Source of the DNA: Solirubrobacterales bacterium
GTDB lineage: Bacteria > Actinomycetota > Thermoleophilia > Solirubrobacterales > Solirubrobacteraceae
Reading direction: 5' to 3'
NCBI GenBank assembly: GCA_026392255.1
Contig: JAPLCJ010000030.1
Coordinates: forward strand, 1 to 59,137
DNA length: 59,137 bases
Shown: positions 16,401 through 24,718 of the stretch, piece by piece
Layout: every line of letters begins with the position of its first letter
Numbering within the stretch: the stretch's first letter is position 1
Notes under the pieces: model-generated
What the model saw: only the letters and a program-made list of their open reading frames with translations
Databases searched by the model: none
Told to the model about the DNA's origin: nothing
Position numbers and translations under genes: made by a program

Positions 16401-18158
16401 GAAGTCCGCGCCGGTGATCACCTTGCCGGACAGGTTGGCTCTGGGGCCTACTAGGAAGCCGGCGGTGACCTTCCAGCCGGCGGGAAGCCGCGTGCCAGAG
16501 TTGCCAACCAACCCCGAGCCTGTAACCCCGGTCAGCGTTGCCCCACTCAAATCAATGCCACGGAGGTCACCGCTGGTGAGGATTGCGTTGGTGAGATTCA
16601 CGCCTGGGCCGACCAAGTAGCCACCAGCCACCAACCAACCCGTTGGGGCTGTCGTGCGGCTCAGGCTGCCGGGCTTACCCGAAACTCCAGTGAGGTCCGC
16701 GGATGAGAGGTTGCAGTTGCCGAGGTCAAGCCCGGTGATGTTCGCGCCCGGGCCCACTGCCGCGCGAACCCCCCAGGTGCAAAGAACCCAGCCCGTTGGG
16801 AGGGTTGGAGTTCCCAAAAACCCCTTGAGCAGCGTTCCGGAGAGATTCGCCGAACTGAGGTCCACGCCGCTGAGGTCGCCAGACAGGAACGTCGCGCCCG
16901 TCAGATTGATCGCACCTGGTGCAGCTGGGAGGCCGCAGTAGGTCAGCTGGGACCCCTCGAAGCTGACACCACTTAGCTCTTCACTAGTGAAGGTCGTCTT
17001 GGGAGCGCTGGATGGGCATGTCACGACAGTCCTAGGGCCCACCAGATACCCCTGAGCGATCTTGTAACCCGGCGACAGCGTCACAGACCCAGTCAGCTGT
17101 TGCAACCTTGTGCCGGAGAGGTTCGCGCCGGTCAGGTCAACGCCATCAAGGTTGAGGCTCCAATGAGACAAGTTGGAAAGGTTCGCGCCTGGCCCCCAGA
17201 GAACCTTGCTGATCATCTTCCAACCGCTAGGAAGGGCCTTGGGTACGCCCGTCAAATTGACCGGACTTGCAGGGACCGCACCGGCGGTGAGCTGCGTGCG
17301 GATGCCGGTCAACGTGGCGCCAGTGAAATCGGTATTGCTAATCGAAATTGCGCCGAGTGTCACACCAGTCAAGTTTGCGTTAGTGAGGTCAAGCCCCGCG
17401 AGCGAGACGCTGATCGTCGTCCCGTGGAGGTCCGCCCCCAGAAGCACAGCCCCGCTACCTACGAGGTAGCCGTTGAGTAGAGCGAAGCCCGCGGGGAGTG
17501 TTGGGGCCCCGGTCACCCCGCCTGAAACGACTCCGGTGAGTGTTGCGAGGGTGAGGTTCACACCTGACAGGTCAGCGGCAGTGAGGTTTGCGCCCGTGAG
17601 GTTGACCCCAGGCCCGACAAGGTACCCCTTGACGATTTTGTAGCCGAGACCCAGCATTGGGTTCCCTGTAATACCCGAGCCCTTGACCCCCACGAACACT
17701 TGGTAGCGGTTGTTGTCGTGCAACAGCACATCGCTCACGCCGGCCGAGAACTGGGACATGTCCGAAAGGTCCGCACCCGTGAAATCGGCACCCGCTATTA
17801 CGGCGCCCGGCCCGACAAGCCAGCCCTTGATGATCCCGAAGTGGACGGGAAGCTTTGTAGGTGTTCCCTTGAGCCCACCAGAGGCAACCCCAGTCAAGGT
17901 CCAGCTGACAAGGCTCGCTGATGGGAGCGTTGCGTTCTTGATGATCGCGTTAGTCAAGTTTGTTGCGCCGGTCAGGTGGCTCAGATCAGCGCCGGTCAGA
18001 TCGCAGCCAGTCAGGTTTATCCCATCGCCCGTCCGAACCGAACAGGTAACGGCTGCTGAAGCGGTCCCGGCCGACGCCAAGGCCAGCAACACGACAACGA
18101 AAAGGGCGAGCAGGCCCTTGCGGATAGGGGCTGTGCCTGAAGCGGCGCGGGTAATCAT
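13491..18158 (-). CDS. Giant exported pentapeptide-repeat protein
   Basis: About 1555 residues from the ATG at 18158, preceded by AGGAG; the frame is open to 18254. It has a signal peptide (GLLALFVVVLLALASAGTASA). The rest is built of pentapeptide repeats of the A(D/N)LXX type (for example LTGANLTAADLSGVN), expected to form right-handed quadrilateral beta-helices. These blocks are interrupted about 20 times by a linker of the form G-x-L-x-G-x-P-x-x-L-P-x-G-(W/Y)-x-(I/L)-x-x-G-Y-L-V-G-P-G, giving a superperiod near 75 residues. It is one gene with no operon partner. No membrane anchor or catalytic domain was seen; the last unit is cut short (GTLSGSS). A surface fibre, adhesin or ice/polysaccharide-binding role is possible but unproven. 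Confidence 0.85.
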   Translation of the reverse strand: MITRAASGTAPIRKGLLALFVVVLLALASAGTASAAVTCSVRTGDGINLTGCDLTGADLSHLTGATNLTNAIIKNATLPSASLVSWTLTGVASGGLKGTPTKLPVHFGIIKGWLVGPGAVIAGADFTGADLSDMSQFSAGVSDVLLHDNNRYQVFVGVKGSGITGNPMLGLGYKIVKGYLVGPGVNLTGANLTAADLSGVNLTLATLTGVVSGGVTGAPTLPAGFALLNGYLVGSGAVLLGADLHGTTISVSLAGLDLTNANLTGVTLGAISISNTDFTGATLTGIRTQLTAGAVPASPVNLTGVPKALPSGWKMISKVLWGPGANLSNLSHWSLNLDGVDLTGANLSGTRLQQLTGSVTLSPGYKIAQGYLVGPRTVVTCPSSAPKTTFTSEELSGVSFEGSQLTYCGLPAAPGAINLTGATFLSGDLSGVDLSSANLSGTLLKGFLGTPTLPTGWVLCTWGVRAAVGPGANITGLDLGNCNLSSADLTGVSGKPGSLSRTTAPTGWLVAGGYLVGPGVNLTNAILTSGDLRGIDLSGATLTGVTGSGLVGNSGTRLPAGWKVTAGFLVGPRANLSGKVITGADFSGVNLTGANLTGATITGLTANPATLPANYAVVGGTLIGPGMRIANVSVAGVDLSTVNLDGVSSSGLTGTPSHLPVGANLIGGILFAPRVSLKRESLPNLNLTGVDLTGADLKGANLEGANLTNANLTNADLTNASLAGAKLIGTNVSGTIMAGAVVAAMGDSTALDPYVRTTTKNLVGIPASFPGASSVGLKAIVKGYMVAAWLSLNSADLTGADLRGLDITNTDLTATKLAGASVDGLVTGDSVGVPAKLSPNMDYISGTLFAPGVVAVGTLADGANLAGLFIDGAAIRVTFGKGTRSGVINGVPSQISQSGTYVRGGYFVGPNMALARANLSNQDLTGVDFTGSDLSGANLGGAILVGSLLGPGVITAGIVGMPASLPSGAKMVGANIVAPGVSLTKAVLTNADMKNLDLQGVSFVGATLSGADFSGSNLTGADLTDAKVAGTKFGTATLANVKSSGLVGTPTSLPATVRLLGGFIIGQGVNLDGKNLTGLHLTGLNLDGSSFVGANLTKVVSGTVTGQVDMGPNCALVSGYLVGPGVDLSRVTALAGADLTGVDLTGANLGATNFTGTTLSNANLAKAQVAGALLSTANVSGLKSGALVGVPASLPSASYKIVGGYLVGPHVDLTSAALTAANLHAVDLTGVVFTHANLTGATLTGATITDADFGTDGYVEGEINGNAATLAGVISGTLVGNPAQVASKWIVVNGYLAGPGANLTGANFADVVFGSISYRPNGYNTLKDLTGANLTRADFSRASLSVILTKANLTGTIFGTASLGGITSGLITGAPKSLPVGFKIANGFLLGELSKLSGADLHGQNLKGVDLYGADLTKANLSGATLTDVDLTLANLGNEHSAGGPDAAKLSGVISGGLITRTDPTSVPVGWVIQKGYLVGPGANLTSADLSGVDFSTLVYAPNGGGRVALTGANLTSAVLAGVRLQAATWLKIIGTPNSLPTGWRLLRGTLSGSS

Positions 18159-18215
18159 GTTGGAGTTATCTCCTGAGACTGGTAGGCACTTCGAGCCTGC
18201 GTCAGCCGAGCGTAC

Positions 18216-18245
18216 TTGAATGCCACAAACAAAACAAGGCATACT
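18216..18245 (+). promoter_or_regulatory. Promoter of the cupin gene
   Basis: TTGAAT (18216-18221), an 18-bp spacer, CATACT (18240-18245). It lies 30 bp before the cupin ATG, which has its own GAGGGAG ribosome-binding site. Confidence 0.5.
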
Positions 18246-18275
18246 GGGTACCAACTGCGAACGAGGGAGACGGCA

Positions 18276-18716
18276 ATGCCAATTACTCAGACAACAGACG
18301 GAAACGGCTGGGGCGCCACAACTCTTGGAGCGTTAGGCGAAGGACCCGGATTCCGCAAGGTACGCGGCGAGATTGATGTCAAGGAGATGGGCGTCAACGC
18401 CATCGTCCTTCCACCCCGCTACCAGACCGGCATCCACTGGCATGAGCGGCAGGAAGAGGTCTACTTCGTCCACTCCGGCACGATCACATTCTGCTTTGGG
18501 ACTGACGCAGAGCCTTACGAGACTGTGGAGGCACCGGCAGGCTCCTTTGTACGTATTGATGCCGCCACGCCACGCAGCATGCGCAACGCCACAACCGAAG
18601 AGGCCACCTACGTGATCTTCGGCGCACAAGGCGGATTCGTTGGCCGTGACGGGTGTGCACCTGAAGGCACGGAGCTTGGGCGCGCGGGCGGCCCGTTGGA
18701 CGCCACCGAGGGCTAG
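18276..18716 (+). CDS. Cupin-domain protein
   Basis: A 146-residue single-domain cupin. Motif 1 is present as G-I-H-W-H-x4-E-E-V-Y-F-V-H-S-G (His54, His56, Glu60/61). Motif 2 is weak, with RSMRNAT where the fourth metal ligand, usually His, would be. Metal binding may therefore be incomplete or use another residue. A FGAQGGFVGRDG end follows. Reaction and substrate are unknown. A strong GAGGGAG ribosome-binding site decides the ATG at 18276. It is divergent from the pentapeptide-repeat gene. Confidence 0.82.
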   Translation: MPITQTTDGNGWGATTLGALGEGPGFRKVRGEIDVKEMGVNAIVLPPRYQTGIHWHERQEEVYFVHSGTITFCFGTDAEPYETVEAPAGSFVRIDAATPRSMRNATTEEATYVIFGAQGGFVGRDGCAPEGTELGRAGGPLDATEG

Positions 18717-18777
18717 TCGCTGATCCTGGGCAGGCCTGCTCAAGGTTTTCTTAGAGTGGATCGCTAACTTGGCTTCC

Positions 18778-19242
18778 ATGAAGAACACACGCCCAAACAA
18801 CAAGTCCCTCCCCGCCTACTACTCACGTGGACTCTTTGCAGTCCTCGGAACGCTCGTCGTAACGACTGCCCTCGGCATGGGTATGAGCGCTTCCAGCGCC
18901 AAGGCATCAACTGGAATCCAAGCTCAAGCTGCGGCCTCAGCCCGCCACTGCGTAATGGCCACAGCCAAGACCCCGCAGGTCTGCGCGACGGCATCAACTG
19001 GCCACCACCTCAGCGTCGTCGTCAGCGGCAAGTGGGCTGCTAAGAACCCAAGCGCCGCAATCACGGGTTACACCTTCATGGGTGGCTCAAGAACCACACT
19101 GAACTTCACGGCAGACCTTCCAATACCTACCAAGTGGACGTCCGCTGTCACTCTGCCCGCAGGTCGTATCTGGACAGTCAAGGTGACGATCCCGACTGCC
19201 ACCGGCACGAAGACGATCACCCTGATGAGCAACATCCTCTAG
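18778..19242 (+). CDS. Small exported protein of unknown function
   Basis: A 154-residue protein with a twin-basic N-terminus and signal peptide (GLFAVLGTLVVTTALGMGMSASSAKAS). The mature part of about 110 residues is Thr/Ala/Lys-rich with one Cys pair (HCVMATAKTPQVCATA) and a predicted all-beta composition. I recognise no family. The ATG at 18778 is preferred to an in-frame TTG at 18769: a TAACTT box (18765-18770) ends 7 nt before the ATG and there is no Shine-Dalgarno, so a leaderless mRNA is likely. Confidence 0.6.
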   Translation: MKNTRPNNKSLPAYYSRGLFAVLGTLVVTTALGMGMSASSAKASTGIQAQAAASARHCVMATAKTPQVCATASTGHHLSVVVSGKWAAKNPSAAITGYTFMGGSRTTLNFTADLPIPTKWTSAVTLPAGRIWTVKVTIPTATGTKTITLMSNIL

Positions 19243-19301
19243 GGAGGAAACCCGGGTAAGCCTGCCTAGTAGGCGGAGCTTTCTATATAGACTCGGCGGC
19301 T

Positions 19302-19820
19302 GTGCCTGGGATTGAGATCAGACGGATTCGCAACGAGTCTGACGCTGAGGCATGTGATGTCCTCTTCCGTGAGTACGCCCTCTGGCTCCTTGACCAGATG
19401 CTGACCGTCAATGGCCTTGACCTGCGTGATTCAGGGCAGGCAGTGCACGATGACTTCCGCGCCGAGTGGCCCAAGCTATTCGGCGAACGCGGGCGGATGT
19501 ACCTGATGCTTGTGGACGGAGAGCCCGCCGGGGTAGGCGCACTCAAGCCCTACTCAGACAAGGAAGCCGAACTCAAGCGCGTCTATGTCAAGCCCGACTA
19601 CCGCGGCGGAGGCCACGCCCGGCGCTTGGTCGAGCAGGTCATCACCGATGCTCGCGACTTGAATTACACGTCGGTAGTCCTCGAATCACTCAACTTCATG
19701 GCTGACGCACAAACCCTGTACAGATCCCTCGGATTCCTTGACATCCCACGGTTTGATGGCACTGAGGGCGGGGCGCATGGCGTTGAAGCCTTTGAAGTAT
19801 TCATGCGCCTGCAGCTCTAA
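19302..19820 (+). CDS. GNAT-family N-acetyltransferase
   Basis: A 172-residue protein with the GNAT fold. IEIRRIRNESD forms strand 1. The ELKRVYVKPDYRGGGHARRLV block holds the acetyl-CoA pyrophosphate motif (R-G-G-G-H-A). VVLESLNFMADAQTLYRSLGF supplies the Y-x-x-x-G-F end. It transfers an acetyl group to an unknown amine. The start is a GTG at 19302 with a TAGACT box (19288-19293) 8 nt upstream and no Shine-Dalgarno. Confidence 0.88.
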   Translation: MPGIEIRRIRNESDAEACDVLFREYALWLLDQMLTVNGLDLRDSGQAVHDDFRAEWPKLFGERGRMYLMLVDGEPAGVGALKPYSDKEAELKRVYVKPDYRGGGHARRLVEQVITDARDLNYTSVVLESLNFMADAQTLYRSLGFLDIPRFDGTEGGAHGVEAFEVFMRLQL

Positions 19821-19905
19821 CCAGCAGACAACCCCAGCGGTGGTCGCAACCGTTCTGATCGATTGGATCTGAGTGACTGATTCAGCAAGAAACTGGAGTG
19901 CCCGA

Positions 19906-19932
19906 CGGCGGGGCCTCCCGCCCCCACCGCCG
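19906..19932. terminator. Possible terminator hairpin
   Basis: CGGCGG (19906-19911) pairs with CCGCCG (19927-19932), with an inner GGCGGG/CCCGCC alternative. It lies between the convergent GNAT and CocE-like genes. GC-rich stem without a T tract. Confidence 0.4.
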
Positions 19933-19943
19933 GTCAGACCAGG

Positions 19944-22313
19944 TCAGCCCCCGTTGGACGCAGCCAAGTAAGTACGGCTTGGCTCGCCCCTGAGGGCTGT
20001 CGGGGCCGGAAGCGAAGTTCCCTTCGCATTGGCACCCGTTATGACCGGCAGGACCAGGCGCGATGCCTGTACGCCGCCGATCGAAATCGTGTTAGTGATT
20101 GTTCCGTTCTCAATTGTCTGGAAGTTCCAGCTTGGACGGTCGCCGCCCGGTGCTTCCACCGTGATGCGGATCTTCGACCCGGCGCGGAACGCATGAGCCA
20201 CTGGGAAGACGGGAATCCGGACAAGTGTGAATACATCAGCTGGCAGGTTTGCGGCATCTGCGGCCAGATGGGTTGGGAACGGATCGTTGGCAGTTGACTT
20301 CGCGTCATTCAACTTGCGATGCGAGGCTCTGAGCCAACCGTTCTGAACGTATGTCTCCTTACCATCAGGTCGAACTTCACTAATCGTGACCTGAAGGTCC
20401 GTGTTGAGTGCAGAAGACTTGAGGTATAGATCGAGGCTTGAGGGGCCAGCAATTACAACGTCGGAGCCGAGCGCTGCGGTTGTGAAGCCGACACCCTTGC
20501 CGCTCGCGAGTGGCTGCCAGTCATAGCGAGGCTGTGCCTTCCAAGCATCGCCCGCTCCGGCGCCGTGCAGCGTCATGAGTGGACGAGCCGATGGGTCGCC
20601 TACGTAGGAAACCGTTGAGCTTGAGCCGGGTGCCGTAGTGGTTAGAGCACCGCTCGCGCCGAGGTAGTAGTTCGTTGGTGCCAGTTGGGTGATTGGCCAT
20701 GCTGCGTAATTAAGCTCCCATGGCGCACCGATCGCACCGAGCGCACCGGAGACAGCGTTGCCGTTGTCCATCAGCAGACGAACACGCGAGTCGCGCTTGA
20801 ACGTGGCCTTGGCCGCCGCAACATTTGCCGGCGTGTTGGCCATAGTCGCGAATCGTGACTGCTGCACAGGGAGTGCCGCGGAGTCTGCGAGCTGCGTGTA
20901 AAGCGCGCTGCTCAGGCTGATCACGCTTGCGGGAACCTTTGGAATCTGGTCGCCAACGAAGAGGCTGAGGAACTCAACCCAGCGGGTGATCGTGCTTGGC
21001 CCAAGCGAGTCGGCGTGAACACCGTTCTGCATTGAGAGCCAGACGTTCTTGTTGTTCTTGAGATCACCAAGAGCCTCTGGGAAGTGCCCGCCGGTCTGCT
21101 CGTCTTGGAACGAACCGACTAGGAACACTGGGGCCTTGATCTTGCTGACCCAAGTAGCGGCAGCGCGGTTATTGAAGAGTGCAGGGTCGCGATATGGGTT
21201 ATCGGCCGATTGAGCGACGGCGTCCTGCGTCTGAAGGCGCAGCTTCTGGTTGGCAAGGCACTTCTGGCCTAGAACGTCGCTGCGGGCAACCATTGCCTTC
21301 GCCCACATCTGACCACCTGCTGGGGCTGGCTGCGCGTCGTCCATCCTCTGCGAAATCCAGGAGAGCGCGAAGCCCGTGTTCCAGATGCCACCGGGATAAC
21401 CGGTTGATGTGTAGGTGTCATCCGTAATTGACATGGGCGTGATGCCGGCAAGGTGAGGTGGGTTGGTACCCGCGGCAAACATCTGCGAGATACCCGAGAA
21501 GGAAATGCCGCCCATGCCAACCTTGTGGCCCTTGGCCCAAGACTGTGCGGCGACGGTCTCCACCATGTCGTATCCGTCATATGTGGTCGGAAGGTCGAAG
21601 AGGTCGAAAGCACCAGCTGAGCAGCCGGAGCCGCGCATCTGGACCGAGACGGTTGCAAAGCCGAGCATCGGCGCAATCAACGCTCCAACCGCTGTTGAAG
21701 AGTCTGGCAGAAGGGGATCGCAGGTTGACGATGCTGGCGCGCACTTGCCCACGCCTAGGGCGATCGAGGCGAAGAGGTCATGGGGCGCTGCTGTCTCATA
21801 ACCGGAGTGCTCAATGATTGTTGGGAACGGGCCGTCGGCGAGGTGCTTTTGAACCCCGTTGATCTTGGGGGGACGGACCGTCATCGCAAGCTCGATGCCG
21901 TCGCGCATCTTCACGTAATTGAGGCCCTCGACGAGCTTGATTCCCTTGTAATAGGTGGAGCTTGGGTTCTTGCCTGCGGCAAGGACCGAAATCTTGGAAG
22001 TTCCCGCTACGACCCGTCCCACCTGACGGCGAACCGTGTAACCGGTTGCGACCTTTACGCCCCTGAAGATGAAGGAGCCGGCTGCGTCAGCAGTGCCGGT
22101 CTTGATGACCTTGCTGTGTGAGTCGGCGAGAATGAGTGTGTCGCCCGCAGTTGCATCAATGACCCAAACCTGTCTAATGCTGCCGCCGGCCTTGAAGGTT
22201 GCTTTGGTGGTGACCTTCGGAGCGGTTGCTGCGAGCGCAGTGGCTGGTGCCAACAGGGCTGCAGCAGTAACCACTGCGGCAAATGTGATTCTGGACGGGG
22301 CGGCGATGGTCAA
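19944..22313 (-). CDS. Exported CocE/NonD-family hydrolase
   Basis: A 789-residue protein starting at a TTG (22311-22313), chosen because a strong AGGGAG sits 7 nt upstream. It has a signal peptide (VVTAAALLAPATALAA), then a beta-rich N-terminal domain of about 90 residues. Next is an X-Pro dipeptidyl-peptidase/CocE-like alpha/beta-hydrolase with the nucleophile elbow G-I-S-F-S-G (Ser271) and QMRGSGCSAG before it. A C-terminal jelly-roll follows (DVVIAGPSSLDLYLKSS). Family members hydrolyse esters or X-Pro peptides. The N-terminal beta domain is an addition to the usual layout. The protein acts outside the membrane. Confidence 0.85.
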   Translation of the reverse strand: MTIAAPSRITFAAVVTAAALLAPATALAATAPKVTTKATFKAGGSIRQVWVIDATAGDTLILADSHSKVIKTGTADAAGSFIFRGVKVATGYTVRRQVGRVVAGTSKISVLAAGKNPSSTYYKGIKLVEGLNYVKMRDGIELAMTVRPPKINGVQKHLADGPFPTIIEHSGYETAAPHDLFASIALGVGKCAPASSTCDPLLPDSSTAVGALIAPMLGFATVSVQMRGSGCSAGAFDLFDLPTTYDGYDMVETVAAQSWAKGHKVGMGGISFSGISQMFAAGTNPPHLAGITPMSITDDTYTSTGYPGGIWNTGFALSWISQRMDDAQPAPAGGQMWAKAMVARSDVLGQKCLANQKLRLQTQDAVAQSADNPYRDPALFNNRAAATWVSKIKAPVFLVGSFQDEQTGGHFPEALGDLKNNKNVWLSMQNGVHADSLGPSTITRWVEFLSLFVGDQIPKVPASVISLSSALYTQLADSAALPVQQSRFATMANTPANVAAAKATFKRDSRVRLLMDNGNAVSGALGAIGAPWELNYAAWPITQLAPTNYYLGASGALTTTAPGSSSTVSYVGDPSARPLMTLHGAGAGDAWKAQPRYDWQPLASGKGVGFTTAALGSDVVIAGPSSLDLYLKSSALNTDLQVTISEVRPDGKETYVQNGWLRASHRKLNDAKSTANDPFPTHLAADAANLPADVFTLVRIPVFPVAHAFRAGSKIRITVEAPGGDRPSWNFQTIENGTITNTISIGGVQASRLVLPVITGANAKGTSLPAPTALRGEPSRTYLAASNGG

Positions 22314-22470
22314 TGGGAACTCCCTCTCTGTGTGATGGCGGTCACTCTGACCACTCCCTCAGACTACACCCCCGGAGCCCCAAAGGTCGTGGTCGCTGCG
22401 AGTGGACGCGCGCCGGATCAATTTCTGTCCTCGGTCGCGGGTCGAGGAAACTCCGCGTAGTCTCCGGCTC

Positions 22471-23292
22471 ATGGTCATTGACGCATGGGCACAACACCCA
22501 ACACTGCGGTTCATCGGCGATCCGATGTTCGACTCGCTGCGCCGGTGGATCGGGCAGGAACCACCTGTCGAGGAACTGCCGATCGACCTCAGCATCGCTG
22601 CAATGGACGCGGCCGGAGTTGACTTCACTCTGCTGACCGCATGGCATGGGCCGCAAGGCGATGTGATCAGCAACGAGGAGGTCGCCGGCTGGGTAGCCGC
22701 ACACCCGACGCGCTTCGCAGGCCTTGCCGCAGTCAACCTGCGCAACCCAATGGAAGCGGTCCGGGAGCTACGCCGCTGCGTTGAGGACCACGGCTTCGTC
22801 GGCCTGCGGATGCTCCCATGGCTCTGGGAACTGCCACCAAATGACCGGCGCTACTACCCCCTCTACGCAACCTGCGTTGAGCTCGGGGTTCCCTTCTGCC
22901 TTCAGGTCGGTCACACCGGGCCACTGCGTACCTCTGAGGTCGGCAGGCCCATTCCTTACCTGGATGAGGTCGCGCTCGACTTTCCCGAACTGAAAATTGT
23001 CGCCGGTCACATTGGCTACCCATGGACTGAGGAGATGATCTCCCTGACCCGCAAGTACGAGAATGTCTACATAGACACATCGGCCTATACCGCCAAGCGT
23101 TACCCGCCAGAACTTGTGCGCTACCTCCAGGCCGACGGGTCCAAGAAGGTCATGTTCGGCAGCAACTTCCCAATGATCGCCCCGCAGAAGGCCCTTGAGG
23201 ACCTCGACTCCATCGGAATGAACGCCGAGGCACGTGAACGGTTCCTAAGCGGCAATGCCAAAGCGGTCTTCGGTGTCTGCGGCGGCAACTGA
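22471..23292 (+). CDS. Amidohydrolase family 2 (TIM-barrel) enzyme
   Basis: A 273-residue protein from the ATG at 22471. The first strand has D-A-W-A-Q-H in place of the common D-x-H-x-H. Later come FCLQVGHTGP and IVAGHIGYPW with conserved His, and MFGSNFPM, where the usual S/T-D acidic ligand is replaced by N. The family (ACMSD / 4-hydroxyphenyl-beta-ketoacyl-CoA hydrolase-like) cleaves C-N or C-C bonds, usually with Zn. The altered ligands suggest a divergent or poorly metal-bound member. A TAGTCT box ends 7 nt upstream with no Shine-Dalgarno. Its last 38 nt overlap the next gene. Confidence 0.82.
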   Translation: MVIDAWAQHPTLRFIGDPMFDSLRRWIGQEPPVEELPIDLSIAAMDAAGVDFTLLTAWHGPQGDVISNEEVAGWVAAHPTRFAGLAAVNLRNPMEAVRELRRCVEDHGFVGLRMLPWLWELPPNDRRYYPLYATCVELGVPFCLQVGHTGPLRTSEVGRPIPYLDEVALDFPELKIVAGHIGYPWTEEMISLTRKYENVYIDTSAYTAKRYPPELVRYLQADGSKKVMFGSNFPMIAPQKALEDLDSIGMNAEARERFLSGNAKAVFGVCGGN

Positions 23293-24718
23293 GCCGACTG
23301 AGCAGTCGCTCAACGGGCCGTGGCTGATCCGTGGCCTGCTCCTCGCCTGCGCCACACTGGCCGCAGTAAGCCTGATCCCGCTTGGGCAGGAGACAGCTAA
23401 TGATGCAAACTCATGGCTTGTCTGGGCCAACCAACTCGGCCACGGTCGTGGGATCAACTTCTCGGTCGGGCCCTCTTGGAAGCCCGTCCCAGTTCTGCCA
23501 CTAGCGCTGGTTAGCGCGCTCTCCGGCTCAGTGGCCGTCTACGCGTGGCTCTGGCTCGTGCGGTTCTGCGCGCTTGCCACGAGCGTGATCCTGTTCAACC
23601 TAGTCCGCCGTGACTGGGGCACTGCGGGTGGTGTTGTGGCTGGACTCCTTCCACTCGCGATTAGCCCTTGGGTGACCACGGCAATCTCAGGAATGTCCGA
23701 GCCCGTCCTAGTCGCCGCAGCCGCGGCAGCGGCCCTCGCCGCCCGCGACAACAGGCCGCGACTCGCCCTCGCCCTTGGGGTTCTCGTCGGCCTGATCCGG
23801 CCAGAGGCCTGGCTACTGGTGCTGATCTGGCTTGGCTGGAGGTTGCACAGGGGCGAAAGTCGCCGTGCGGTCCTATTACAGGGGTCTGGGGCAATCGCAC
23901 TCTGGTTGGCAGCTTGGTTTGCTCTCCCCGCGCTGCTCGGCGGTGGGGCGCTTCAAGCCTCCGACCGTGCTGGCGAGTTACTCGCCAATGGCTCATCAGT
24001 CTCCGGCATGTTCGGTCAGTGGCTCCGCGTGCTCCCTCCGATCGCGTGGATTCTGATCCCGTCGGGGATCGCGGCGGTCGGGCTGAGGCGCATGACCTCG
24101 GGCGGCCTGGTCGGGATCGCTCTGCTCACAGCGGCAGCAATCTGGCTTATTGAAATCGCAATCCTGAAGGTCGCTGGAATTGAACCGGCGATCAGCCGCT
24201 ACGCCCTTCCCGCTGGCATTGCGCTCTGCGCGCTTGGCGGTATCGGTGCGAGCTGTCTGCTCAGCAGCGCTACCGCCGAAGAGGCCCCCAGCAGCTGGCT
24301 TCGTCCCCTCGCCATATCCCTCGTCGCCCTGTTGACAGTTGCGAGCCTGGCTAGCGGGTGGAACGCTTCACACAACTCGTGGAACAACGCGATCGCATTC
24401 CAGAACAGCTCCGACCGAGAGTTATCTGCCCTGAACAGCGCTGGTGGAGTCAAGGCGCTGGGAGGCTGCCTGCCGTTCGCCACAAGTGGCTATCCGTTAC
24501 ACGCGCGGATTCTTGCCCGCCGGCTTGGCGTCCCCCTCCAAGCAATCGCTGCGACCGCTCCACCAGTCGACAAGGCAATAACGCTGACGAGCACAAATCC
24601 CGCAGTCGCCTACCAACCGCCTATCCCGAAGGGACTGCCGGCCCCACTAGCCCAGGTCGGCGATTGGACAGTCACTTATTACGGGCCGCCAAGCGGCTGT
24701 CCGATCAGATCAAGATAA
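23255..24718 (+). CDS. Polytopic GT-C-like membrane protein
   Basis: A 487-residue membrane protein with around ten helices. An exposed loop after the first helix (ETANDANSWLVWANQLGHG) places acidic residues where GT-C glycosyltransferases of the PMT/ArnT type carry the catalytic Asp. A soluble C-terminal part of about 110 residues follows. I infer a lipid-linked sugar transferase or related function, without a substrate. The ATG at 23255 overlaps the amidohydrolase gene by 38 nt, so the genes are translationally coupled. The 3' end overlaps the convergent DoxX gene by 14 nt. Confidence 0.6.
   Translation: MPKRSSVSAAATEPTEQSLNGPWLIRGLLLACATLAAVSLIPLGQETANDANSWLVWANQLGHGRGINFSVGPSWKPVPVLPLALVSALSGSVAVYAWLWLVRFCALATSVILFNLVRRDWGTAGGVVAGLLPLAISPWVTTAISGMSEPVLVAAAAAAALAARDNRPRLALALGVLVGLIRPEAWLLVLIWLGWRLHRGESRRAVLLQGSGAIALWLAAWFALPALLGGGALQASDRAGELLANGSSVSGMFGQWLRVLPPIAWILIPSGIAAVGLRRMTSGGLVGIALLTAAAIWLIEIAILKVAGIEPAISRYALPAGIALCALGGIGASCLLSSATAEEAPSSWLRPLAISLVALLTVASLASGWNASHNSWNNAIAFQNSSDRELSALNSAGGVKALGGCLPFATSGYPLHARILARRLGVPLQAIAATAPPVDKAITLTSTNPAVAYQPPIPKGLPAPLAQVGDWTVTYYGPPSGCPIRSR

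Noticed and set aside
14307-17480. Several plus-strand frames opposite the pentapeptide-repeat gene
   Set aside because: They arise from the reverse complement of repetitive pentapeptide codons, are themselves repetitive, and have no ribosome-binding sites.
13491-18158. CRISPR-like spacing of short repeats
   Set aside because: The repeats are in-frame protein-coding pentapeptides of variable DNA sequence, not identical direct repeats with unique spacers.
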